In this document: positions 15,163 through 23,721 of the stretch, one piece after another
How positions within the stretch are numbered: the first letter of the stretch is position 1
Layout: the number at the start of each line of letters is the position of its first letter
Assembly: GCF_000272475.1 (NCBI RefSeq)
Contig: NZ_AKFJ01000122.1
Location: 1-42,923, forward strand
Reading direction: 5' to 3'
Origin: Novosphingobium sp. Rr 2-17
Lineage (GTDB): Bacteria > Pseudomonadota > Alphaproteobacteria > Sphingomonadales > Sphingomonadaceae
Length of the DNA stretch: 42,923 nucleotides
Made by a program: the position numbers and the translations under genes
Notes under the pieces: generated by a model
Database searches by the model: none
What the model was told of the DNA's origin: nothing
Seen by the model: only the letters and a program-made list of their open reading frames with translations

Positions 15163-15894
15163 GTGGCACGAATCGGAATTATCGGCAGTCAGGGCCGGAT
15201 GGGCCAGGCGATTGCGGCAGCCATTGCCGATGCAGGCGAGGATCTGGGCGGCGGCGTCGGGCGCGGCGGTGACGTGGCGGCGCTGGCCGCGCTGTCGGAC
15301 GCGCTGATCGACTTTTCCAGCCCAGCCGCGCTCGAAGCCAATCTCGACGCCGCGAGCGCTGCCGGCAAGCCGATCGTGGTCGGCACCACCGGCCTTGAAG
15401 AACGCCACCACTGGCTGATCGACGCGGCAGCCGATACGATTCCGGTTCTGCAGACCGGCAACACCTCGCTCGGCGTCACCTTGCTCGCCCACCTCGTGCG
15501 CGAGGCGGCAGCGCGGCTGGGCGAGGATTGGGACATCGAGATCGTCGAGACCCACCACCGCATGAAGGTGGACGCCCCCTCGGGCACCGCGCTGCTGCTG
15601 GGCGAGGCCGCCGCACAAGGCCGCCAGGTCACGCTGGCCGACAACGCCGTGCGCGGGCGCGATGGCATCACCGGCAAGCGTGAGGCCGGCACCATCGGCT
15701 TTGCGGCGCTGCGCGGTGGCACCGTGGCGGGCGACCATACCGTCCACTTCCTCGCCGATAACGAGCGCCTCTCGCTCTCCCACTTGGCCGAGAACCGCGC
15801 GATCTTCGCCAAGGGCGCAGTGCGCGCGGCGCAGTGGCTGCTGCAAGGCAAGGCACCGGGCCGCTATACGATGCCGGAAGTGCTGGGTCTTTGA
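15163..15894 (+). CDS. dapB: 4-hydroxy-tetrahydrodipicolinate reductase
   Basis: 243 residues. It carries out an NAD(P)H-dependent step in diaminopimelate/lysine synthesis, feeding peptidoglycan. N-terminal Rossmann motif GIIGSQGRMGQAI, hinge GTTGLEE, and the catalytic/substrate segment ETHHRMKVDAPSGTAL. It ends GKAPGRYTMPEVLGL, matching the family. The start is GTG 15163 with GGAGA 6 bases upstream. The product is shorter than E. coli DapB (about 270), but this length is common in alphaproteobacteria. Its stop overlaps the TTG start of nth. Confidence 0.96.
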   Translation: MARIGIIGSQGRMGQAIAAAIADAGEDLGGGVGRGGDVAALAALSDALIDFSSPAALEANLDAASAAGKPIVVGTTGLEERHHWLIDAAADTIPVLQTGNTSLGVTLLAHLVREAAARLGEDWDIEIVETHHRMKVDAPSGTALLLGEAAAQGRQVTLADNAVRGRDGITGKREAGTIGFAALRGGTVAGDHTVHFLADNERLSLSHLAENRAIFAKGAVRAAQWLLQGKAPGRYTMPEVLGL

Positions 15895-16553
15895 CCAAGG
15901 CGGAAATCTTCGAATTCTTCCGCCGCCTCGCCGAGCTGAACCCCTCGCCCGAGACCGAGCTGGAATTCGGCAATACCTATCAATTGCTGGTGGCGGTGGT
16001 GCTCTCGGCCCAGGCGACCGATGTGGGCGTCAACAAGGCGACGCGCGCGCTGTTCCGCGAGGTGACGACGCCTGGGCAAATGGTGGCGCTGGGCGAGGAC
16101 GGCCTCAAGCAGCACATCAAGACGATCGGCTTGTTCAACGGCAAGGCCAAGAACGTCATCGCCTTGTCCGAGATCCTGGTCGAGCGCTACGGCGGCGAAG
16201 TCCCGCAGGACCGCGACGCGCTGGTCGAACTGCCGGGCGTGGGCCGCAAGACCGCCAACGTGGTGATGAACTGCGCCTTCGGGGCCGAGACCTTCGCGGT
16301 GGACACCCACATCTTCCGTGTCGGCAACCGCACCGGCATGGCCAAAGGCAAGACCCCGCTCGCCGTCGAAAAGCACCTGGAAAAGAAAGTCCCCGGCCCG
16401 TTCCGCGTCGGCGCCCACCACTGGCTGATCCTGCATGGCCGCTACATCTGCAAGGCACGCACGCCCGAATGCTGGCGCTGCCCGGTGGTGGACTTGTGCG
16501 CCTACAAGGACAAAGTGCTGGCGAAGGGCGCACGGGCGAAGACAGCGGCGTAA
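15891..16553 (+). CDS. nth: Endonuclease III
   Basis: 220 residues. DNA glycosylase/AP lyase that removes oxidised pyrimidines. The helix-hairpin-helix with catalytic Lys120 (LPGVGRKTANVV), catalytic Asp138 (VDTHIFRVGNR), and the [4Fe-4S] loop C187-x6-C194-x2-C197-x5-C203 are intact. The start is TTG 15891, overlapping the dapB stop (TTGA). An ATG further upstream at 15834 lies deep in dapB and adds residues foreign to the family. The unusual start and overlap suggest translation depends on dapB. Together with mutM and dut, the window holds three base-damage repair functions. Confidence 0.96.
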   Translation: MTKAEIFEFFRRLAELNPSPETELEFGNTYQLLVAVVLSAQATDVGVNKATRALFREVTTPGQMVALGEDGLKQHIKTIGLFNGKAKNVIALSEILVERYGGEVPQDRDALVELPGVGRKTANVVMNCAFGAETFAVDTHIFRVGNRTGMAKGKTPLAVEKHLEKKVPGPFRVGAHHWLILHGRYICKARTPECWRCPVVDLCAYKDKVLAKGARAKTAA

Positions 16554-16631
16554 GCGCACGCCGCGTCGAACGAAACCCATACCCTGCGTCCTTATCCCAC
16601 CCGTCCTTTATCCCGCCCCATCCTCAATCCC

Positions 16632-16702
16632 CTCGTCATTGCGAACCCGCAGGGTGAAGCAATCCAGGGCGGTTTGCGCCACCCTGGATTCGCAATGACG
16701 AG
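16632..16702. repeat. REP-like palindrome, degenerate copy 2
   Basis: Outer arms CTCGTCATTGCGAA / CGCAATGACGAG and inner CAATCCAGGG / CCCTGGATT match the copy at 14323. The middle of the left arm has diverged and the right arm has lost about 12 bases. Confidence 0.85.
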
Positions 16703-16927
16703 CGAGAGTGAGCGAACGCACGTTGCCTGATGTTTGGCAGGGCGGCGCTGGGCGGATGTTGCACTGCGAGACGAAAACCGGTAGGGCGCGCATATTCGCT
16801 TGGACCCGGTGCAATTCCGGGTGGCTATTCCGGCCGCCGATCCGCCGGACAACGCACTTCGCACCCCAATTCCAGCGCTGCTCTTCGCGACCCGCGCTCG
16901 TGCGATCTCTGCGGATACTCAATTTCT
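16703..16927. other. Non-coding stretch upstream of the SulP gene
   Basis: Together with the REP copy this makes 374 bases between nth and the transporter. I see no credible gene, tRNA or known riboswitch here. It must hold the transporter promoter, but no clear -35/-10 pair stands out. Confidence 0.4.
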
Positions 16928-18409
16928 ATGAATAGCTCCCCCCTCGCCCGTTATCGGGCTGAATGGTTCACGGACGCCGGCAGTGCCCGGCGTGACGTTC
17001 TCGCCGGCATGGTCGGCACCTTCGCGCTCATCCCCGAGGTCATCGCCTTCGCCTTCGTGGCGGGTATCGACCCCGAGGTCGGCTTGTTCGCCTCGTTCGT
17101 CATCGGCATCGTCATCGCCTTTGCCGGCGGTCGCCCGGCGATGATCTCGGGCGCGGCTGGCTCGGTGGCGCTGGTTGTCGCGGCGCTGGTCCACAGCCAT
17201 GGCCTGCAATACCTGCTCGCCGCCACGGTGCTGGCGGGCTTGCTGCAGATCGTGTTCGGCCTCGTAAAGCTGGACGTGCTGCTGCGCTTTGTATCGCGCT
17301 CGGTCCGTACCGGCTTCGTCAATGCGCTGGCGATCCTGATCTTCTCCGCGCAAGTGCCGCAAATGCTGGACGTCACTTGGCACACTTATGCCATGATCGC
17401 GGGCGGCCTGGGCCTGATCTACCTGCTGCCCCGGCTGACCACGGCGATCCCCTCGCCGCTCGTGTGCATCGTCGTCCTGACCGTGATCAGCGTCGCCTTC
17501 CCGATGCCGATCCACACCGTTTCCGACCTCGGCCGCCTGCCCGCCTCGCTGCCCTCGTTCCGGTTTCCCGATCTGCCGCTCAACCTGGAAACACTGCGGA
17601 TCATCGCGCCCTACGCCTTCGCCATGGCAGCGGTAGGCCTGCTCGAATCGATGATGACCGCCAGCGTCGTCGACGACCTGACCGAGACGACCAGCTCCAA
17701 GGCGCAGGAATGCACAGGCCTGGGCCTGGCGAACGTCGCCGCCGGCCTGTTCGGCGGGATCGCCGGCTGCGGCATGATCGGCCAGACCGTGGGCAACGTG
17801 CGCTATGGCGGCAAGGGCCGGCTCTCGACCCTGGTGGCCGGGGTGTTCCTGCTCGTCGTCATGGTGCCACTGCGCCCCTGGATCGCGCAGGTGCCGGTCG
17901 CGGCGCTCGTGGCCATCATGATCATGGTGTCGATCAGCACCTTCTCGTGGGGTTCGCTGGCAGACCTCGCACGCCATCCCAAAGTCTCGGGCGTGGTCAT
18001 GCTGGCAACGGTCGGCGTGACGGTCGCGACCCATGACTTGTCGTCCGGCGTCGGCGTCGGCGTGCTGCTGAGCGGCGTGTTCTTCGCCTTCAAGGTGACC
18101 CGCCTGATGCGCGTTCAAACCGCCTACGACGAGGCCACCGACACCCGGATCTACACCGTCTCAGGCCAGATCTTCTTCGCCAGCGCCGACATCTTCGCAG
18201 ACCGCTTCGACTTGCGCGACACCGCCCAGAACGCCCGCATCGACCTGACCGCCGCCCACTTGTGGGACGTCACCGCGATCGGCGCCCTGGAAGACGTCGT
18301 CACCAAGATGCGCCGCCACGGCATCACCGTCGACCTCATCGGCCTAAACGAGGCCAGCGCGATACTGGTCGATCGCCACGCACCGTTGATCCGGGAGGGC
18401 GTGGGTTGA
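16928..18409 (+). CDS. SulP-family anion transporter with STAS domain
   Basis: 493 residues. About ten to twelve hydrophobic segments from residue 25 to 395 (e.g. FALIPEVIAFAFVAGIDPEVGLFASFVIG, the characteristic TM1-2 region of SLC26/SulP proteins), then a cytoplasmic STAS domain in roughly the last 90 residues (IYTVSGQIFFASADIF, DLTAAHLWDVTAIGAL). SulP proteins move sulfate, bicarbonate or other anions. The substrate is not determinable here and no carbonic anhydrase or sulfur genes adjoin it. The start ATG 16928 fits the family; upstream in-frame codons lie in non-coding-looking DNA. Confidence 0.93.
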   Translation: MNSSPLARYRAEWFTDAGSARRDVLAGMVGTFALIPEVIAFAFVAGIDPEVGLFASFVIGIVIAFAGGRPAMISGAAGSVALVVAALVHSHGLQYLLAATVLAGLLQIVFGLVKLDVLLRFVSRSVRTGFVNALAILIFSAQVPQMLDVTWHTYAMIAGGLGLIYLLPRLTTAIPSPLVCIVVLTVISVAFPMPIHTVSDLGRLPASLPSFRFPDLPLNLETLRIIAPYAFAMAAVGLLESMMTASVVDDLTETTSSKAQECTGLGLANVAAGLFGGIAGCGMIGQTVGNVRYGGKGRLSTLVAGVFLLVVMVPLRPWIAQVPVAALVAIMIMVSISTFSWGSLADLARHPKVSGVVMLATVGVTVATHDLSSGVGVGVLLSGVFFAFKVTRLMRVQTAYDEATDTRIYTVSGQIFFASADIFADRFDLRDTAQNARIDLTAAHLWDVTAIGALEDVVTKMRRHGITVDLIGLNEASAILVDRHAPLIREGVG

Positions 18410-18521
18410 CGGAGCGTTGGGAAAGTAAAGGCAGTTAGGATCGGAGTAAGTTATAACTATGTGGTTCGAGCGAGGCTCTCCGCAACCTAATCCCCTTCGA
18501 CACCAAGGTAACGCTCCTTAC

Positions 18522-19685
18522 TCACAGAAACGGTGTCAGTTGAAACCGCACCGCCTTCGTACCACTCCGGCTCGTAACCGATAGGTTCACGGTCTTGCCC
18601 GGTTTGCCCGCGATGGTCGCCAAAGCAGAGCCGAAGTCCAAGCCAGAAATTCGATCGCCAACCTGTATGCCTGCGGCGAAAGCCGGGCTGCTCGTTCCGA
18701 CCGCGGCCACGCGTACCTCATTGCCTTTTTCCTCCAGCCACAGACCCGACAAGCCATAGCGATCGGGCAGCGGAGCGGCATCAACATGTCGTTGCAACCA
18801 CAGCGCGCGAGTACGTACTTCAGTCGAGAGGTTAAAGCCGCGCAGCATTGATAGACCTACGATGCCGTCATGGCCTCGCGCACCATCGTCAGGGCCGCGC
18901 AGCAACACCAATGGCCGCTCGAAACGTTGCCCACCAAACACGGCGGAATCCACTCGCACCATCCTCCCGATGCCACCGCTGCCCCCGACGCCACGAGTGG
19001 CCCGAGGAGCGAAAGGCCGCGCGTCGTCCCATAACTTCAGACGGCGCGCGACATCATAACCAATTGAAATCGCACCAGGTGCTCCTGTATCCAGCAGGCA
19101 GTCGAGCGCGTTACCGTTGACTTGCACTTCGCCGTAAAGGCGCGGCGAGGCCGCATTTTTACCCAGTCTGCTGTCATTGCGGATCGCCCGGTCCAACTTC
19201 AAGAAACCTGCGCGCTCAGGGCGCCCGTCCGGATAGATGCGCCATTCACCAGCTTCGATATCCAGGTCACTATCAACGCTGGTGAGGATGCCTGCTGCCA
19301 ACGTGCCGCGTACCCGCGGCCCGAACCCGCCCGCGATGGCAGCTAAGGACACGGTGGGCTGACGAGCGCCGCCACCGAAGACCACGTCCCGGGCAATATA
19401 ACTGGCCAATATCGCCTTACCGCCCACGCCACGACGGGCGACCGGACCAGTCGATTGAAGCTGTAGCTCTTGTGCGAGTTCCGCATCGATCAAGCCACCG
19501 GTGCCACCAGTATCAATCATGAAAAGGTATGGCCCCTTCCCCGCGATAGTGATCGACATCACCACTCGACCATCCAAAAGGCTGATCCGGCTGACAATGG
19601 GAGGCCTGCTGTGCGCGAATACGGGCCGCGCCAAGCCGACTATCCCGGTGAGGCCTATCCCCTTCAGCAGATCACGTCTCAGCAC
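18522..19685 (-). CDS. Exported double aspartyl-protease-like (retropepsin) protein with PDZ domain
   Basis: 387 residues. A twin-arginine signal (RRDLLKG, then a hydrophobic stretch to about residue 25) predicts Tat export. Two retropepsin-like halves follow, each with an active-site triad: FMIDTGGTG (Asp58) and CLLDTGAPG (Asp199), each with a downstream hydrophobic-Gly flap region (GILTS..., GIVGLSMLRGF). Residues ~310-387 form a PDZ-like domain (GLSGLWLEE, SPAFAAGIQVGDRI). Eukaryotic pepsins also carry two lobes in one chain, but each lobe here looks bacterial retropepsin-like. The start is GTG 19685 with AAGGAG 9 bases upstream. Third-position GC looks lower than in neighbours. The substrate is unknown; a periplasmic role is inferred from the signal. 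Confidence 0.85.
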   Translation of the reverse strand: MLRRDLLKGIGLTGIVGLARPVFAHSRPPIVSRISLLDGRVVMSITIAGKGPYLFMIDTGGTGGLIDAELAQELQLQSTGPVARRGVGGKAILASYIARDVVFGGGARQPTVSLAAIAGGFGPRVRGTLAAGILTSVDSDLDIEAGEWRIYPDGRPERAGFLKLDRAIRNDSRLGKNAASPRLYGEVQVNGNALDCLLDTGAPGAISIGYDVARRLKLWDDARPFAPRATRGVGGSGGIGRMVRVDSAVFGGQRFERPLVLLRGPDDGARGHDGIVGLSMLRGFNLSTEVRTRALWLQRHVDAAPLPDRYGLSGLWLEEKGNEVRVAAVGTSSPAFAAGIQVGDRISGLDFGSALATIAGKPGKTVNLSVTSRSGTKAVRFQLTPFL

Positions 19686-19798
19686 GACACGACTCTCCTT
19701 ACGTCAGGGATTGCACCACTTTGGAGCGGTCTAGAGAATCAGCGGTAATCAGGCGCGATCAGAACAGTACTTTTAATCGGGCCGACAGCTACTGCAAC

Positions 19799-20794
19799 CT
19801 ACCCCGCCACCTTACTCGTGAGCGACACAAACACGTCCTCCAGGTCCGCTTCCTTCGTCGTCACATCGACGATCGCGAAGCCTTGGGCCTGTACGGCGGA
19901 CAAGATCTCGCCCGCGTTGCTGTGGTCCTTGTCGTAGGTGATCTGGATGATGCGGTCGCCGGTCTTTTCGCACTTCACGAAGCCGGGGTGGGTGGGCAGC
20001 GCGGTGACTTCGCGGTCCAGCGTCAGGAGCAGGATCTTTTCGCGCGCCATGCCGACCAGTTCGCGAGTGGGCTTGTTGGCGATCAGTTCGCCGTGGTTGA
20101 TGATGGCGATGCGGTCGCACAATTCCTCGGCTTCTTCGAGGTAGTGGGTGGTCAGCACGATCGTCGCGCCTTCCTTGTTCATCTCGGTGACGAGTTCCCA
20201 CAACTGGCGGCGCAGTTCCACGTCGACGCCGGCGGTCGGCTCGTCCAGCACCAGCACCGGCGGCTGGTGGACCAGCGCCTTGGCGATCAGCAATCGCCGC
20301 TTCATGCCGCCGGACAAAGTGCGGGCATAAGCATCGCGCTTGTCCGCCAGATGGACCGCGCGCAGCAGGTCTTCCGAGCGGCGCAGCGCCTTGGTGATGC
20401 CATAGAGCCCGCCCTGGATCTCCAGCACTTCGAACGGGGTGAAGAACGGATCGAACACGATCTCCTGCGGCACGATACCGATCGCGCGCTTGGCGTTGCG
20501 CTGGTCCTTGTCGATATCGAAGCCCCAGATATCGACGGTGCCCGACGTCTTCATCACCATCCCGGCCAGGATGTTGATAAGGGTGGACTTGCCCGCGCCG
20601 TTCGGCCCCAGCAGGCCGAAGATCTTGCCTTCGGGCACGTCGAACGACACGCCTTTCAGCGCCAGCTTACCCTCCGCGCCCGGCCCGGCAGGGGCATAGC
20701 GCTTGACTAGGTCGCGGATGGCGATTGCGGGGGTTTCTGGGGCCGAGGTTTCGGGGGCGGTAGTTGCGGCGGGGTTTCCAGCGGTCTGGTTCAT
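19799..20794 (-). CDS. ABC transporter ATP-binding protein (YadG-like)
   Basis: 331 residues. Walker A LGPNGAGKST, Q-loop IVPQE, signature LSGGMKRRLLIAKAL, Walker B VLVLDEPTAGVD and the switch His in LTTHYLEEAEEL are intact. The C-terminal ~85 residues are the regulatory extension of ABC-2-type exporter ATPases (ALPTHPGFVKCEKTGDRIIQ). The N-terminus has an unusual Ala/Pro/Thr-rich leader (TAPETSAPETPA) before the first strand. The expected permease (YadH type) is not adjacent within this window, so the partner is unknown. Start ATG 20794; a longer frame upstream lacks family similarity. Confidence 0.92.
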   Translation of the reverse strand: MNQTAGNPAATTAPETSAPETPAIAIRDLVKRYAPAGPGAEGKLALKGVSFDVPEGKIFGLLGPNGAGKSTLINILAGMVMKTSGTVDIWGFDIDKDQRNAKRAIGIVPQEIVFDPFFTPFEVLEIQGGLYGITKALRRSEDLLRAVHLADKRDAYARTLSGGMKRRLLIAKALVHQPPVLVLDEPTAGVDVELRRQLWELVTEMNKEGATIVLTTHYLEEAEELCDRIAIINHGELIANKPTRELVGMAREKILLLTLDREVTALPTHPGFVKCEKTGDRIIQITYDKDHSNAGEILSAVQAQGFAIVDVTTKEADLEDVFVSLTSKVAG

Positions 20795-20923
20795 AGGCCC
20801 GCATGTGGAACAGCTTGGCCAGCGCGTAAAGAGTGCGCGGGCCAAGGCCAGCAAAGCAAGGACGGCAAAGCACGCGCGATCCGATCTGGAAATGTGGCGC
20901 GCGCCCTGCTAGCGATCCGGCTC

Positions 20924-21121
20924 ATGAGCAACCCGCCCGAAACCGTCCTCGCCGATTCCCACCGCGTCTCCTGCGATGGAGCCACCGACATTCCCGGCGG
21001 TGCCGCGCTGGGCCATCCCCGCGTCTGGCTCGAAATTGACGAGAAGGGCTATGTCGAATGCGGCTATTGCGATCGCCGCTTCGTGCTGAAGGGCGGCCCG
21101 GCGGACCAGCAAGCGGCGTAA
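20924..21121 (+). CDS. NDUFS6-like CHCC zinc-finger protein
   Basis: 65 residues. The zinc ligands Cys17, His31, Cys46 and Cys49 with the core HPRVWLEIDEKGYVECGYCDRRFVL match the zf-CHCC family, the bacterial counterpart of the mitochondrial complex I subunit NDUFS6. In alphaproteobacteria such proteins copurify with, or help assemble, NADH dehydrogenase. The window also has an NDUFA9-like gene 19 kb away, but no nuo operon. It is divergent from the ABC ATPase and 42 bases ahead of tldD. The ribosome binding site is weak. Confidence 0.88.
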   Translation: MSNPPETVLADSHRVSCDGATDIPGGAALGHPRVWLEIDEKGYVECGYCDRRFVLKGGPADQQAA

Positions 21122-21163
21122 TCGCCGTTTGAGTCCGGGCGAGAGGGCTCCTATATCGGCAGG

Positions 21164-22582
21164 ATGACCGCTGCCGATCCCCGCTCGCTCCTCTACCGCC
21201 AACTCTCGCCCGAAGACGCGCAGGCGCTCGCCGCCGAAACGCTGCGCAGTTGCGAGGATGGCGAGCTGTTCCTCCAGTTCGTCGCCAGCGAATCGTTCAG
21301 CTTCGATGACGGGCGACTGAAAACCGCAGACTATTCGCGCGATTCGGGCTTCGGCCTGCGCGGCGTCACCGGCGAGATGACCGGCTTCGCGCACGCCAAC
21401 GAGATCAGCCCCGCCGCCATCCGCCGCGCGGGCGAAACGCTCAAGCTGCTCGATCCGGCGACCGGCACGCGCCCTGCCCCGCCGCCGCGCAGCAACCGCC
21501 ACCTCTATACCGATGCCTCGCCGCTCGACCTGCTGGGCTTTGCCGAGAAGGTGCGCCTACTGGAGACCATCGACGCCGCCGCCCGCGCCCGCGATCCACG
21601 CGTGGCGCAAGTCAGCGCCAGCCTCTCGGCCAGTTGGACGGTGGTGGAGATCGTCCGCCCCGACGGCTTCGTCGCCACCGACGTGCGCCCGCTGGTGCGC
21701 CTCAACGTCTCGATCGTCGCCGAAAGCAACGGCCGACGCGAAACCGGCTCGTTCGGCATGGGCGGCCGTTATCTGTACGACGATTTGTTCAAGCCGGAGA
21801 ACTGGAACCGCGCGATCGACAGCGCCTTGTCGCAAGCGTTGGTGAACCTCGAAAGCATCGACGCACCTGCAGGCGAACTGGCCGTGCTGCTCGCCCCCGG
21901 CTGGCCCGGCGTTTTGCTGCACGAAGCGATCGGCCACGGGTTGGAAGGCGATTTCAACCGCAAGGGCACTTCGGCATTCTCGGGCCGGATCGGCGAGCGC
22001 GTGGCGGCCCCCGGCGTCACCATCGTCGATGATGGCGCGATCGACGCCCGGCGCGGTTCGCTCTCGATCGACGACGAAGGCACCCCGACGCAAGAAACTG
22101 TGCTGATCGAGGACGGCATCCTCAAAGGCTACATGCAAGACCGCCTCAACGCCCGGCTGATGGGCGTGGAGCCCACCGGCAACGGTCGGCGCGAAAGCTA
22201 TGCCCACGCCCCGCAAGTGCGCATGACCAACACTTTCATGAAGGCAGGCAACGACGATCCGGCGGAACTGCTGGCTGGCATGAAGAAGGGCATTTTCGCC
22301 AAGAACTTCGGCGGCGGCCAGGTCGATATCGTTTCGGGCAAGTTCGTGTTCTCCTGCACCGAGGCCTACCTGGTCGAGAACGGCAAGCTGGGCGCACCGA
22401 TCAAGGGCGCCACGCTGGTGGGCGATGGCCCCTCGGTACTGACCAGGGTGCGCGGCATCGGCAACGACCTGGAACTGGATCTGGGCGTGGGCGTATGCGG
22501 CAAAGGCGGCCAAAGCGTGCCTGCCGGCGTCGGCCAGCCAACCTTGCTGATCGAGGGCCTGACGGTGGGCGGAACTGCCTGA
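21164..22582 (+). CDS. tldD: Metalloprotease TldD
   Basis: 472 residues. TldD pairs with TldE (PmbA) in a zinc peptidase that degrades or matures unfolded peptides such as microcin precursors. The zinc motif HEAIGH (His253, Glu254, His258) in GVLLHEAIGHGLEGD is the TldD mark. ATDVRPLVRLNVSIVA and the C-terminal GVGVCGKGGQSVPAGVGQPT also fit. Full length. The tldE partner is not in the window. It follows the NDUFS6-like gene by 42 bases in the same direction. Confidence 0.95.
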   Translation: MTAADPRSLLYRQLSPEDAQALAAETLRSCEDGELFLQFVASESFSFDDGRLKTADYSRDSGFGLRGVTGEMTGFAHANEISPAAIRRAGETLKLLDPATGTRPAPPPRSNRHLYTDASPLDLLGFAEKVRLLETIDAAARARDPRVAQVSASLSASWTVVEIVRPDGFVATDVRPLVRLNVSIVAESNGRRETGSFGMGGRYLYDDLFKPENWNRAIDSALSQALVNLESIDAPAGELAVLLAPGWPGVLLHEAIGHGLEGDFNRKGTSAFSGRIGERVAAPGVTIVDDGAIDARRGSLSIDDEGTPTQETVLIEDGILKGYMQDRLNARLMGVEPTGNGRRESYAHAPQVRMTNTFMKAGNDDPAELLAGMKKGIFAKNFGGGQVDIVSGKFVFSCTEAYLVENGKLGAPIKGATLVGDGPSVLTRVRGIGNDLELDLGVGVCGKGGQSVPAGVGQPTLLIEGLTVGGTA

Positions 22583-22712
22583 TCTGGATCGCGGGTGGCA
22601 GCGGCTGCCGGGAACGCCAACCAGTCAGTTTGAGTTAAGACAGGACGTGCTACTAACAAGTCAGACAACATAAAGACTTGCGCTCAAGCGAGTCGAACGA
22701 AAGACCAAGCCG

Positions 22713-23132
22713 ATGAACAAGTTCGCAGCAATAGCAGCAACGATCGCGCTTGCCGCCGGCCTCGCCGCCGCTCCCGCGACTTATGCCAAGCAGCCCAAAC
22801 TAACGGGCGAGGCCAAGCTCGACAAGATGTTGGAAGGCCGCGTTGCCGGAAAGCCGGTCAACTGCATCTCGCTGGGCACCGCCACCGACAGCACTGTCAT
22901 CGACAAGACCGCGATCGTCTATCGCGTCGGCTCGACGCTCTACGTCAATCGCCCGACCAACGCCGATCAGTTGAATGACAACGATATCCTGGTGACCCGC
23001 ACGAGCATGTCGCAGTTGTGCCGTCTCGATACCGTTCAATTGCACGATCGCGGCTCGCGCATCTGGAGCGGCTTTGTCGGCCTTCAGGACTTTGTCCCTT
23101 ACAAGCGCGTCAGAACGGCTTCGGCCAACTGA
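22713..23132 (+). CDS. Small secreted protein, unknown function
   Basis: 139 residues. A signal peptide (residues ~1-25, AAIAATIALAAGLAAAPATYA with cleavage after AYA-like ATYA) predicts periplasmic export. The mature part has two cysteines (NCISL and QLCRLDT) that may form a disulfide, and a central segment IDKTAIVYRVGSTLYVNRPT. I recall similar uncharacterised proteins in sphingomonads but cannot name a domain. A terminator follows, so it is probably monocistronic with the 130-base upstream gap as its promoter region. Confidence 0.75.
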   Translation: MNKFAAIAATIALAAGLAAAPATYAKQPKLTGEAKLDKMLEGRVAGKPVNCISLGTATDSTVIDKTAIVYRVGSTLYVNRPTNADQLNDNDILVTRTSMSQLCRLDTVQLHDRGSRIWSGFVGLQDFVPYKRVRTASAN

Positions 23133-23156
23133 TTGCCGTTTTCTATGTCCCCTGAG

Positions 23157-23191
23157 AAGGCGGTCACGATTGAGTTCGTGCCCGCCTTTTT
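23157..23191 (+). terminator. Rho-independent terminator
   Basis: AAGGCGGTCACGA (23157-23169) pairs with TCGTGCCCGCCTT (23176-23188) with one mismatch. The 3' side continues TTTTT. Confidence 0.85.
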
Positions 23192-23206
23192 CGTGGAAGC
23201 GGTGGC

Positions 23207-23614
23207 GTGACCCGGCGCGCCTTATCTCGCATCGTGTTGGGGCTGATTTACGCGGCGGCAGGCGTTTTGCATTTGGCAAAGCCTGCGCCGTTCGTCGGCA
23301 TTGTGCCGCCGTGGGTGCCCTCGCCCGCGCTGGTGGTGATGCTGACCGGGATGGCCGAATTGGCCGGCGCCTTCGGGCTGCTCCAGCCGTGGTCCGTGCC
23401 GCTACGCCGGGCTGCCGCCTGGGGGCTCGCCGCTTATGCGCTGTGCGTCTGGCCGGCCAACGTCCAGCACATGCTGATCGACCTTGGCCATCCGGGGCAC
23501 GGCCTGGGGTTGGGCTATCACATCCCCCGCCTCGCCCTGCAGCCGGTGCTGATCTGGTGGCCGCTATGGGCGGGCGGCGTCACGGATTGGCCTTGGCGCA
23601 AAGCCCAGCGGTAG
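23207..23614 (+). CDS. DoxX-like small membrane protein
   Basis: 135 residues with four hydrophobic segments (VLGLIYAAAGVLHL; ALVVMLTGMAELAGAFGLL; AAAWGLAAYALCVWPANVQHML; ALQPVLIWWPLWAGGV), the layout of DoxX/DoxD-like proteins. Residues HLAKP and ELAGAFGLL are typical for this family. Start GTG 23207 with GGAAG upstream. Function unknown; relatives have been tied to redox or thiosulfate metabolism, but nothing around it supports a specific role. Confidence 0.82.
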   Translation: MTRRALSRIVLGLIYAAAGVLHLAKPAPFVGIVPPWVPSPALVVMLTGMAELAGAFGLLQPWSVPLRRAAAWGLAAYALCVWPANVQHMLIDLGHPGHGLGLGYHIPRLALQPVLIWWPLWAGGVTDWPWRKAQR

Positions 23615-23721
23615 CAGCGGCGCCTGCCTCGAACATCTCGATTTACCGAAACTTTGCCCCTATTGGCTGATAGATGCGAACCCGGCGCTGCGCGTGGGTC
23701 GCCACAAGGAGAGCATGCAAC

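Noticed and set aside
14422..15846. A long minus-strand frame joining the sirtuin to sequence inside dapB
   Set aside because: The part beyond 15135 is antisense to dapB and not sirtuin-like.
16703..16927. Riboswitch upstream of the SulP transporter
   Set aside because: No conserved core of any known riboswitch class could be recognised and the possible hairpins are not distinctive.
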